Positions 46,958 through 57,245 of a stretch of 64,000 nt of DNA are shown piece after piece. The stretch comes from Theristus sp. LFF4_11. Taxonomy: Eukaryota; Nematoda; Chromadorea; Monhysterida; Xyalidae. The notes under the pieces were generated by a model that was not told the DNA's origin, did not search any database, and was given only the letters and a program-made list of their open reading frames with translations. The position numbers and the translations under genes were made by a program. Where the stretch lies: positions 88,599 through 152,598 of the forward strand of contig JASANC010004652.1 of the NCBI GenBank assembly GCA_030248135.1. Reading direction: 5' to 3'. Numbering within the stretch: the stretch's first letter is position 1; each line of letters starts with the position of its first letter.

Positions 46958-49137
46958 ATGCAGCGACGCGACAGACGCGAGCGCGTCGTTTGCAACCGAG
47001 TGCTCGTCGACGTGGTTGACCACCGTCTCAGTCAGATCCAGGACCAGCTCGCGGCGTACGGGCAGACGATCGGCCTTGCAGGCAGATCATGTTTTTTTTC
47101 TGAATATTGCACTTTCGACTGACAGAATTTGGCTGTTGTGTCAAGCAAAAATGTATGATAGTGTATTGCACAAATCTGTGATTGCAATTGTGCGGTTTTA
47201 CGTCAAATGTTCGAATTTTGACATTCAGACCACTCCAAGCAATCGGCATGCTGGCTCCGCGTTGCCGGCGCCGCAAATGCTGCCGATGCGACCTGGGACC
47301 AGATTCAAAAAGGAAAACAACAAGTTTTTTTGGCATTTATAGCAATCGAGTTTGCTTGTTTGTTAGGGAGGCTGGTTCAATTGTGTGTGTTTTCCAGTCA
47401 GCCAACCGGTTCGTAAATGGTTTTCAGAATCTGATTAATGAAGCAGCTTTCTGAGCAAGCTTGTTCCTGAGTCATTTGAAAACACAATAACAAAGTTGTT
47501 GTGCAACTGAAAACGGGGTTCCCTTTTGAAACTAGTCCCAGACGCGTCCCGCCGTGGCCACCGAACGCTCGCCAGGCCCGGCCGTCATCGCCATCACGGT
47601 GGCGTGGTGGCGACGATGATGAGACAGTCGATGCTGCCTGAACACGACAGACTCTTAGTGACGTCCTGTTGGACACAGGTTTGCTATCTCAGAGTACCCA
47701 AACGCACTGGTCGGTCACACTGAAGCAATCAGTTGCAGTCAGATTTGTCTGATTCCATTTCACTGAAAAGCAAAATCAACAGCTCTGTGCTTAAATTCAG
47801 CTCACATCAAACGAGCCGCACTTGAAGCATCTATTTCTGACGGTGCTACAAAAAGCGGCCGAGTGCAGTCCAACGTGGATTTGGGCGACCATCGGCGCGT
47901 TTGAGGGATGCGAGCTGTATGCAAACGCGCGCTTTCAAGAGCATCTCACGAATGTTCGTTTCTTTTCAACTGCACAGAATTTTGACGCACTTTTGTTTGA
48001 AAATTTACCTTACAACGAAACCTTTTACCGTATTACCCCCAATAAACCCCCATGTGGGATTAATACGTCAGCGACTTTTAGGGGTGGGGGTTTATTGGTG
48101 GGGGGAAGGGGATTATTGGTGGTCGGGGGGGGGTTTATTTACAAAAAATTCTAGGGGTTGGGATTTGTTGAAAAATGGCAAAAATACCTTGCATGGCAGG
48201 CAAGAAAGTCGCAGAAACTTCTACTTTTCACAGAGATTTCCTTTTACAACAGCCTTTTGTAATGAAATTACCATTAACTCATCCCTTTGGGGCCTTTGGT
48301 AGCACAATTTCACCAATGTCACTGCATTCAGCCACTGAATTCGCTGGGTATGTGTTTCAAACAGGTTTCCAATTAACCCCCATGGGGGATTATTTGTGGG
48401 GGGATTATTCGGAAACTGGCCGGGGGGGGGGGTGCGGGTTTATTGGGGGGGATTAATGGTGGGGGGGTTTAATGGGGGTAATACGGTATACATACGGTAT
48501 TTAAAAATTCTAATCAACGCCTGACAACTGCTTCTGTTGAGTTTGAGTAACATTACCCATCAGTTCAACAAAATGAAGAAAGCAAACAATCAGTCAACCA
48601 AGCTGCATAAATCACAGACTTCTGTATTTGCAGTACTTGGCATTTTGGAATCGATTGATCGTGCAGTATCAGCTTGATATGCGGCGTTGCTATGCGGCCG
48701 CTGCTGACTTGGGCAGAAGACATCGACGACATCTGTCAGGTGACGGTGTTGGCAGCCACGTGCCTTATTGGATGGCGATGAACAACGCCATGCTGGAAGC
48801 TGTGCCACAGCTGGCGGCGCCAAGTTCGATTCCTTACACATCTTCTATGTCACTTTTCACTTGTTTTCAATCTTTCTTTTTTATTCTTTCTTATTTTTTC
48901 ATCTTTCACATTTTCTTATCATTCAGACACACTGATTTGCCTTTTTTTGTTTCTTCCTATTCCAGCAGACACAGTGCCTGCCGACTATCTGCAGTGCGTC
49001 GAGTCGTGGCGCCGGCTGATACATTCGGTGCTGAACGAAATCTACGCGGGCTATTGCGATTTGAAGGATCAAAGTCACCATCAACATCAACATCAACATC
49101 ATAAATCACATCAACAACAACCAGCAGGAGGAGAACA
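46958..49137 (+). CDS. Globin-domain protein (3' end runs into poly-G)
   Basis: Heme-binding globin fold read across exons on the plus strand. A candidate first exon (from ATG 46958) has VLVDVVDHRLSQIQDQLAAY. Exon 47542-47678 ends MLPEHDRLLVTSCWTQ (A helix); exon 47801-47953 gives LKHLFLTVLQKAAECSP and ends NARFQEHLTN, placing a distal His at E7; exon 48634-48823 gives YLAFWNRLIVQYQLDMRRCY and AAAADLGRRHRRHLSG, with the LGRRH proximal His (F8), then VPYWMAMNNAMLEAVPQ (G helix); the next exon from 48966 gives PADYLQCVESWRRLIHSVL and NEIYAGYCDL (H helix) and a His/Gln-rich tail. The phases of these four exons agree. Sequence then becomes a G homopolymer at 49138, so the end is unknown. A 463-bp MITE lies in the intron at 48026-48488. 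Nematode globins often have such extensions. The exon at 47229-47318 is uncertain. Confidence 0.78.
48026..48488 (+). mobile_element. TACCGTATTACC element, copy 2
   Basis: Ends TACCGTATTACCCCCAATAA and, inverted, TTAATGGGGGTAATACGGTA. Shares the core of 41896-42347 in opposite orientation, including a frame with AETSTFHRDFLLQQPFVMK. Sits in the globin intron between the E- and F-helix exons. Confidence 0.85.
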
Positions 49138-49148
49138 GGGGGGGGGGT

Positions 49149-49215
<67 letters not shown>

Positions 49216-49275
49216 AGAAAAGGGAGGGGGGGGGGGGGGGGGGGGGGGGTGGGAAGGAAAAAAAAAAAAAAAAAA
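49138..49275 (+). repeat. Poly-G tract followed by poly-A
   Basis: About 110 bases almost entirely G with a few A, T or C, then AAGGAAAAAA and a run of A. It begins inside the last readable globin exon, after codons for PAGGEQ. It may be a collapsed low-complexity repeat or a sequencing/assembly artefact. Confidence 0.9.
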
Positions 49276-49306
49276 GGTGTGAGAAAAGGGTATATAAAAA
49301 TTTTAT

Positions 49307-49466
49307 AGAAAGATATTTGAGTTGTTACGTAGTTTATTTGGGTTTGCTTATTAGGAGGACACGACAACGACAATAATAAAAACAGACCGAACACTGATCA
49401 CAGATCATCACAGCTTATATATCCAATATAATGACATGTAATTACACAGTTATCGTTATTCCCAAC
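49307..49466 (-). repeat. 3' LTR
   Basis: Begins (plus strand) AGAAAGATATTTGAGTTGTT and ends TTATTCCCAAC. Contains TTATATATCC, a candidate TATA element on either strand. Confidence 0.9.
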
Positions 49467-49476
49467 TTCTCCCCAA
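49467..49476 (-). other. Polypurine tract
   Basis: On the minus strand TTGGGGAGAA directly precedes the 3' LTR. Confidence 0.7.
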
Positions 49477-49670
49477 CAATTGAAAATGATTTATCACATA
49501 TTTGATTGGAATTGTTGATTGATTGTTTTGTTGATTGATTGGAAGATTTGTTGATTTGATTTGATTGTTTTTTGATTGTGATTTGTTGATTTGATTTGTT
49601 GATTAGAAAATTTCCGTGTGTTTTCTCTTCGTTTCGTTTCAACCGGTTCGTTTCATCACGCGCATCATTA

Positions 49671-50924
49671 CTATTCGTCGACGCCTCCTTCATCGCGCGG
49701 GCCGTGGTTGTAGTCGTCCTCCTCAGCTTTGCCCACGTCGTTTGTCGCTGTTCGAGGATTCTTGGCCGGTTTGTTTCGTCGGTAGACTCTCGCAATCAAC
49801 TGCTTTTCTGCGTCTGACATTCTAAACTGCGGATGCCAATTTCGGAATCTTGCGAATTTTGGTGAATAGTTTTGCTGTTGATGATTTTGCTGTCGCGTGT
49901 CGTGTCGAATGCGGGAACATCGACCGATGTATTGCGTGGTTTGCTGTTGCTGATTATTGATTTGTGGAGTGATTTGATTGTTGGCGAACTGGTAGTTCTC
50001 AATCTGATTGTAATGTTGCTGATTATGACCAAACTGGTCGCTGAATTGCGGTTTGTAGTTGAAGTTTGTTTCGTGGTTTTCACGGCTCGTGTTTTGGTAA
50101 TTCGGCTTGCTGCCGTTGTCTTTGTTTTTCTGCCGATCGTCGTCACGGCTGTTCTTTTTCTTTTTGAAGTTTTCGCAGTCTTCGATTCCCTGGATTTTAT
50201 CCACAATTTCTCGGAAATTGAGACCCTTGAACTTCTGGTCCTCTGCTTTGCTCGACAACAACGGATCAAGCAATCCTTGCACAAACTTGTTGATCAACGT
50301 CGTTTCGACAAACGGTATATAGTTGCCATCCGAACCGCGATAGTTATGCCCAGTGGCAAGAAGCAAATTCTCCAGACGTAGTCCGAAGGCGCGCACAGAT
50401 TCTCCTTCCTGTCGCGTTGCTGTATCGAGTTCGTAGACGGATGTAATTGCCTCATTTCTTGGTCCGTAGATGGACTCAAGGTACTTGATGGACTCCTCCG
50501 AATTTTCACGCACTCCTTGTGGCTGTTGATCGAAAGCAAACAATGCGTCGTCGGAAAGACACATACGAATGTGCTCGACCGCGATTTTTGGCGGTGGGTC
50601 CCATAGCTCCAGTCTGGTCTGCAGACTGCTGAGCCAAGTGCGGAATTTGTGATTTTTGGCTGGGTCGAATTTTTGCCATTTTTCTGACAACAACATCATG
50701 TATGCTTTGTCATTGTCGGTCGTACCGTTGGTGACATTCTTGTTACAGCAGTTGTCATGATGCACGCTCAACTTCTGCTGATTCTGCAGTTCGAGAATCT
50801 GACTGAACATGGTCATCATAAACTCATTTTGCTTTTGCAGTTGTTCGTACTGTTTCTGCATCTGCTGTTGTTGTTGCATGACCATTTGAATCAATTGCTC
50901 TGAGACTCCCGTCTCCGTTTTCAT
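49671..50924 (-). CDS. gag, C-terminal part (417 codons)
   Basis: A retrotransposon gag-like protein of Ty3/gypsy flavour. Starts with a Gln-rich coiled coil (about residues 8-45, MQKQYEQLQKQ), followed by the capsid-like core with KFRTWLSSLQTRLELWDPP, FVQGLLDPLLS and the spacing typical of retrotransposon gag, then a Lys/Asp-rich and Asn/Gln-rich tail (NNQQQQTTQY). No CCHC zinc knuckle is visible. It lies 17 bases after the stop of the upstream frame and in another phase; see the 38-bp duplication at the junction. Confidence 0.85.
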   Translation of the reverse strand: MKTETGVSEQLIQMVMQQQQQMQKQYEQLQKQNEFMMTMFSQILELQNQQKLSVHHDNCCNKNVTNGTTDNDKAYMMLLSEKWQKFDPAKNHKFRTWLSSLQTRLELWDPPPKIAVEHIRMCLSDDALFAFDQQPQGVRENSEESIKYLESIYGPRNEAITSVYELDTATRQEGESVRAFGLRLENLLLATGHNYRGSDGNYIPFVETTLINKFVQGLLDPLLSSKAEDQKFKGLNFREIVDKIQGIEDCENFKKKKNSRDDDRQKNKDNGSKPNYQNTSRENHETNFNYKPQFSDQFGHNQQHYNQIENYQFANNQITPQINNQQQQTTQYIGRCSRIRHDTRQQNHQQQNYSPKFARFRNWHPQFRMSDAEKQLIARVYRRNKPAKNPRTATNDVGKAEEDDYNHGPRDEGGVDE

Positions 50925-50941
50925 TTTATCGTGCCTGGGAC

Positions 50942-51811
50942 TTAACCCACTGGCCTCGTCATTTTATCGTGCCTGGGACTTAACCCAGTGGCCTCGTCAT
51001 TTGCCTTGGGAATTAACCCAGTAGGCTCACCAATCAGATTTTTGGTCCTGGGAATCAACCCAGTGGACTCATTTGCCTTGGGAATGAACCCAGTAGGCTC
51101 ATCAATCAGCTTTTTGGTCCTGGGAATCAACCCAGTGGACTCATTTCTTGCCTTGGGAATTAACCCAGTAGGCACATGCTCATCGCTACGAATATGCGCA
51201 AGTTTTTGACCCAACTGAAACGTAGTGATTGAATCAGTGTCACTTACGTCTGAAGCATCGTGTGGCACGCTTGGGTCGCACTTATCAGACGCTTCGTGTG
51301 GCCTTTGAGTCTGTGCGCGTTGTAGCATTTTTGTCGAGCTGAGCATGCTGATCGCCGTCGGCACTGTCGTATCACTTCTGTGCGAGACGCTCGATTGTGC
51401 CTGTGTCATACTGTTCAAATCAGCATTTTCAGGATCATGCATTTGTCCCCAAGTCAGAAACTGTTTATACTTGAAGACTTCGCTCACAAATCCTCGGGCC
51501 CTATCAGCCAACTCGTCAATGGGTGCGACCAAAGAAGGTGCAATGTTTCGCTTGACTCTGCACTGCAAGGTCCGACTTAGCTTTTTTTTCTCCTGCAGCG
51601 TCCTGCAAATTCGGTTGAGTCCTGCCCGATCCTGCTGGTCCTCATAGCGGTCAATGAGACAATCCAGGTCTCTGCGGGTCATGTGTACCGTATCGGTGTC
51701 GGACGTGTTCAGCGAGTCAGGGCTGGGATCACGGCTGACGACTGAACTCTCGCTGTCAAAGTGTCGCGACATGATGCTGATCGTGCTGTTGTGCGGATTG
51801 CACTGTTGCAC
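50942..51811 (-). CDS. gag, N-terminal part (289 codons)
   Basis: Starts MQQCNPHNSTISIMSRHFDS; rich in Ser, Asp and Thr with a helical middle (LDCLIDRYEDQQDRAGL). The C-terminal third contains tandem imperfect copies of ESTGLIPRTK / EPTGLIPKAN, five to six in number. The frame stops at 50942-50944. The break from the downstream part is explained by a tandem duplication rather than by independent genes. Confidence 0.8.
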   Translation of the reverse strand: MQQCNPHNSTISIMSRHFDSESSVVSRDPSPDSLNTSDTDTVHMTRRDLDCLIDRYEDQQDRAGLNRICRTLQEKKKLSRTLQCRVKRNIAPSLVAPIDELADRARGFVSEVFKYKQFLTWGQMHDPENADLNSMTQAQSSVSHRSDTTVPTAISMLSSTKMLQRAQTQRPHEASDKCDPSVPHDASDVSDTDSITTFQLGQKLAHIRSDEHVPTGLIPKARNESTGLIPRTKKLIDEPTGFIPKANESTGLIPRTKNLIGEPTGLIPKANDEATGLSPRHDKMTRPVG

Positions 51812-51849
51812 ACTGTGGTTTTCCTTCTTTATAGATGATGACTGTACGA

Positions 51850-51866
51850 GCCAAACGTTGGGCGCC
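51850..51866 (-). other. Primer-binding site
   Basis: Minus strand GGCGCCCAACGTTTGG immediately inside the 5' LTR; the first 11 bases match the tRNA-Lys type site TGGCGCCCAACG. Confidence 0.75.
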
Positions 51867-52026
51867 AGAAAGATATTTGGGTTGTTACGTAGTTTATTTG
51901 GGTTTGCTTATTAGGAGGACACGACAACGACAATAATAAAAACAGACCGAACACTGATCACAGATCATCACAGCTTATATATCCAATATAATGACATGTA
52001 ATTACACAGTTATCGTTATTCCCAAC
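51867..52026 (-). repeat. 5' LTR
   Basis: Same 160-bp sequence as 49307-49466 apart from G for A near the start (GATATTTGGGTTG). Confidence 0.9.
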
Positions 52027-52163
52027 TTTATCTTTCCATTGCAGTTGTCCAAGGTTTCATACACAGCTGATTCACTGCACCACAATAGGCTATGGGGCTG
52101 CCAGTGTACTCAAAAAAATAGAGCCACTGCAACAAAGTTATTTTTGCTTTGTTTACTTTTCAG

Positions 52164-55100
52164 ATTCATCACACCGATCGGAGACAACAAACAACACAAG
52201 AGACAACACTCACACTCTACTAAACGGCGCATTTCAGAATGAAACAGTGGCCGATACAATGAATGGTGCAAATATTCCCAGAGTGCACGATGCAGCAGCA
52301 AGAAAGCACTTGAACCCAGCTGAAATTCGCAAGCATCGCGATAAAGTCGTCGCGGAGAGAAAAACTTCTGACCGGCTTTACGTTTTTGACACTTCAAATT
52401 CAGATTCACCGGCTAGTAATGGTGTTGACCATACAAATCAACAATACGATGCTGCTAAACGTGGTGCGGACTTCAACAACGAACAAACAACAGCAACGAT
52501 AACATCGTTTAGTGAAACTGTAGCAAACAACGAAACACCGCAACACATTGTTCGCTCATCATTCCACGTTGGCGAAACGCAGATTGAAAACCAGATTATA
52601 GCAAAAGAACCACATTCGTGTCACACCAACGGTTGGCACGACACAACGACACCGCATTCAACAAAATGTGCACCACAACAAACATCGTCGACTTCAAAAG
52701 CCAGTAATAAAGAACATACAGTTTTCGACGGCAGTAAGCAACCGATTAAAAGCAACTGTACAACAACAACAACTGTACAAAACTGCAGAAATGTCGAAAT
52801 CTCTTCAGGCAGTGTTCACAATGGCAGCTCTCATTGCACAACTGGCAGTTTTCAGTCCACCTCTGCAGCAACGCAGCCGCAGTCGCACATTATTCTGATC
52901 AACAGCGACGCATCTGCACCGAAAAACGATCAACATTTCACGACAACAGAGAAGGGGAAGAAGAATTTGCCGTCTGAATCGAAATCAACAAAAACTAATT
53001 CGTCCAAACAGGCAACAGGACACGGCGGTTGCAATGGTTCAAAAGATGAGTTTCTAGTGTTACTGACGAAACAACGCAGAACAGCCGTTCGCTCGGCGAT
53101 CCAACGTGCCCCACGGTTCCACGCCTGGATTCTACAACAAAGGACACGCGACCAAGGCGAGTATTGTTGGTCGGCGAAACAGCGATTCGCTGCCATGAAA
53201 CAACTGTCGCATCTGCGAACCATGAAAGGAAACGACACTTTGGTTGAGCATTCCATTGAGAAACCACTGAAAGTTTCAGTTGAAGGCGATGAAAATTGCA
53301 AAAATACCCGACCGCCACTTTGTCGAAACGACGCCCTGGTCGTTTCGACCGATTTGGAGCGTACAGCGGATGCGCCTATGGAAACAGGTGAGAACAACAT
53401 TGCAAAAAAAACCTGTATTTTCAAAAGTTTGTGACATTTTTACGAGCTGTTTCTGCTGCGCTGTGAACGTTGAGCGTGCGCGATCTGCGATGTTTATATG
53501 TTGTTGCTTCCGCAAGTTTTTTTACATTGTGGTCATGCAAAATGCACATGGCGACAAATTGATATCGCTGTGTCCGTGTCGTGTCAATTTGATTTGTTGC
53601 CTTCTGTCATGCGCGCGCTGCGCAAGTTTTAGTTTCAATTTTCAATTCAACCGGTGCATAAAAATCAGTTTAAGCTTTTTACTGTGCTGTGGAAAACATG
53701 GTGAAAAACGCAGTTGACTGCAAAACATATCAAATTCACACATATTGGATTTGTTACAGTCGTGATGCAAAAGAGCCGTCAAAAGTCAATTTCATGCTTT
53801 GACTGAAAGGATGCGGGCTTCACACATAAAATGCCCACGTTCAATATTCTTTTTTTCTAGCTAAAGCCAGCGTTTATTTCACAAATTTGTGCTAAAGATT
53901 CAAAGGTTTAGCTAACAATGGATTTGACAATGTTGACGAATTTATTGAAAATTTCATCAATGGCGTTGTTAGCTTCAAACGATTTTCAAAACGAAATGTT
54001 TGCATTCCATAAAGTGCACATTGTTTGACTGTTTGCTTGGATCGCAAAAACTCTCGGCTGCTTTTGTTGCACCGTGTGAAATGCACACAAACATTCCTTT
54101 GTCTCCAATCTACAAATTGTTTGTCAGTTTTGTTGGCCAAATCTATGAATTACCTTTTTACTTACAGCCAGTAAAATGCATTTCAGATCAAAAGCTGTCC
54201 CTCCAGGTCATTATGAAAAACCGTTTAGCATTGTGGTGACAATGAGTGTGACAGACGGACAACAATGTTTTCAAAAACAAAATTTATTAGGCAATGTTTC
54301 ATCTCAAGCACCATTGTTCAAGACATTGAACATTTGTTTGTTTATGCCTTGTTTGTTTACAGCTTTCGCATTTTTACAGACGGTGCGATAGCACAATGCT
54401 CAGACGGTTGTCAAACTTGTGACACACTTGCTTGGAAAAATCATAGGCCATTGTGCATGTGATAAGTGATTAATCAGGCGATAAGTCACCTCTCATTACC
54501 AGTTCCGTTTCCATCTGCGGGTTGCAAGATCTCTCATACAAAACAGCCTGCATTCTTTTTGGTCTCTTTCGATGAAAATCGCCCACACACACGCTCAAAT
54601 CGTAAAATTTCACTGCAACGACGCCTCAAAAAATCAACATGTCATTCATTTTTTTATCGGTTGTTTTTTTCTCTCACGCGGAGCCGCTTGGAAAAAAACA
54701 CTGACTTATCCAAACATTGTGGAAATTATCCAAAAAATGCGCATAAAACAAACAGACAGCCGTCAGTACATGCACACCGTGAAACTATGTAATGCAAAAA
54801 AAAACGCACAATGCATGGGTGTTTTCACTTTTTTTATCTTCCGAACAGCATGCCTCCGACTGGCTCCATACCGTCCGGTCTGGCAGTTTTTGTAGCAATC
54901 AGTAAGAGCTCTCGGTATCTTTTGTTGGTTTCGTTTTTCGAAACCAGATCATATCAAGTCGAAACTGCCGAAGTGGCCACGCTTGCATCAGCATTATTTC
55001 TCAAGCATTTACACCAATGCACCAGTTGGTTAGTCAGTTTGCTGATAACAAGATCACTCAGCCAAGCCCCGGACGTCCGGATTCCGCTTTACATTTTTTT

Positions 55101-57206
55101 TCTCAAAAATCTCCTTTGGTCAGTTTTGCTTTGGTGACGGCACGCGACTGGCAGATCCATGTGGCCAGAAACGGTGTCTGCCACTTTTGTATATCTCTGC
55201 CAATTGCTGTGCCATTTGACCATAAGGTTAATACAAATAGATGCACAAACACTGTACATTGTACGTCGTGCAGACGCAATAGGCCTGAAGCTACCAGAGC
55301 AGCCGTTTTACAACATTCGGAAGAGAGATGGAGAGCGACAGTTTGATGGGCCAGTGTTTGTTTTGTTTATTGTCGACAATAAAAATGTGACTGTATGGCA
55401 CCAGCACGCGTTTCAGACTGTAAGCGTTTTGTTGAACAATTCTGTTGTCTGCACACATGGGTTATTGATTTTGAAGACTTTTTCTTGCCATCGGGTTGCC
55501 GATGAATGAATCACTCAGCTATTATCTTTTCGTGTGAATGAGGCGGAGTAATGTTGAATGACGTGTGGAAAAGCCGCACAGCTGAAAAGTTATTTCGCGC
55601 CCGAAAGCAGTTCGAATACAGAATAAAATAAATTTATATAGTGAGAAAATCTTCTGATTGTTTTTTTTTCAATTTCTTGCACAAATCTGCCGTCAGAATA
55701 CGTTAAGTTTTGCTGATTTCAAATTGCCGCGCAGCCATGAAACATTTTCTCTATCTGTGCGTTCAAACGCATATTGGGTCACGTTTAATAAAAAAGATAA
55801 TAGTCATCAGGTTGTTCTGGCAAAATATTGCAACAACAGTTTTACTTGCAATTGCGCGTGCGTAATCCTGCTAATAACAAAGCTGTCATTGCTTGATTGG
55901 CTGCATTGTAAACTCTAGTGACCAAACAGTTTTTCAACTCAAATGCAACCAATCAGCTTATCATTCCTAAAAGGCGTGTCTTTATTTTATTATTTTTTGC
56001 CTTAGAACTTTTGCAGCCCAGCTCAGCCCACGATGCGATGGTTTTTTTTTGTTTTTTTCTCTCTTCAGTTTCTCAAATGATAGCACATCATGTTTGTTAT
56101 CGCAGTTATCAAAAAAAATACCAGTTGTTTTCTTGAGTACAAGCGATAAATTTTTGTTGTGCGCTTTTACGTGCTTCTCTGCTCCACACGTATCGTTTCG
56201 TCGTTAGGCAACTGTGTTTGCACAGTGTCATGTTTTTTTTGAGAGCATGTGGGAGAACCAGAAGCACAGGAATTTTCAGCGGCGCAGAAAAACAGACGTT
56301 ATCAATCATGCCTATTTGTAAGATGTGTGATAATTTTCTGAAGCAATAAAATCGGTTTTATTGCCGTTTTTAGCGAGTCCGAAGTTTCGTCGACGAATAA
56401 CCGACCACCGGCACATCAACCGCGCTGAGGCAGGGCGGGTGCGGCAACTCTGGAAGCAGCGCGTTGAACAGGAGGTGCACACAGTTGCTGCATTTGAACA
56501 CGATTGAAAACGGGTTTTAGTATTTTAGAATCTCTCATTTTGGTCCCGAGACTCAATGCGCGCATAGATGTAGGTAAACAGTTTTATTATGTATGACGCG
56601 GGAATTCAAAATTGGCAAAGTGACCCGAGTCGCCTGAAGACAACCGAGTCACTTAGGAGATTTTGAGTTGCAACATAAAGATTGAATCTAGTTTTCTTTC
56701 CCGTCTGCAAACGCGCTGCGTCGCAGAACCTAAAAAAATTGATAATAGTGTAGCTCGGTATTTGCAGTGAGGTTGTTTCTAATAGCACGCTGAGCTTGAA
56801 AACAGAACCAGTCAGCAGGTCAGAAATCAGCAGGTTTTTATGACTGAACGTTCTCATGTCAGGCATTAGCAAAACGCAACGACGCCACTGGGACGAACGG
56901 TCACCATCGTGCGAGCGCCAAGAACGCGCCCAACAAGCTTCATCGCCACTGGTGGTCATCGGACAGTCTCTCTGCGAGTCTCATTGCGACCAGACTGCAA
57001 GCGGAACGAAACGCTCAGCCGCAAACACTCTCATCAGCTGCGAACAACACTGAACCACCAAAAGTGGTGATCACGAATTCAGTAGCCGATCAACAACGGC
57101 GTCCACATCCACCGTCGAAATTGAACACGATTATTTCTGGTTAGCAGTTGGTGTCTGATTGATTGGTTGATTGGTTGATTGATTGCTTGATTGCTTGATT
57201 GATTGC

Positions 57207-57245
<39 letters not shown>

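Larger units (their letters stand above)
49307..52026 (-). mobile_element. Non-autonomous LTR retrotransposon with gag only
   Basis: Two 160-bp direct repeats (49307-49466, 51867-52026) differ at one position I can see. The 5-bp target duplication TTTAT flanks the element (49302-49306, 52027-52031). Read on the minus strand, the 5' LTR is followed by TGGCGCCCAACGTTTGG, a primer-binding site of tRNA-Lys type, and the 3' LTR is preceded by the purine tract GGGGAGAA. The interior codes only for gag-like frames; no protease, reverse transcriptase or integrase is present in 2.7 kb. This matches the described TR-GAG class of gag-only elements dependent on a partner. It inserted in the intron-like DNA between the globin exons and the 52-63 kb gene. 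Confidence 0.92.

Noticed and set aside
46685..47700. Minus-strand gene suggested by a frame with DLTETVVNHVDEHSVAND
   Set aside because: The complementary plus frame (VLVDVVDHRLSQIQDQLAAY) has better codon use and lies upstream of globin exons on the same strand.
52040..52163. A start codon and first exon for the coil gene just before 52164
   Set aside because: The stretch after CATTGCAG at 52042 has stops in the needed frame and the 52164 border is a good TTTTCAG acceptor.
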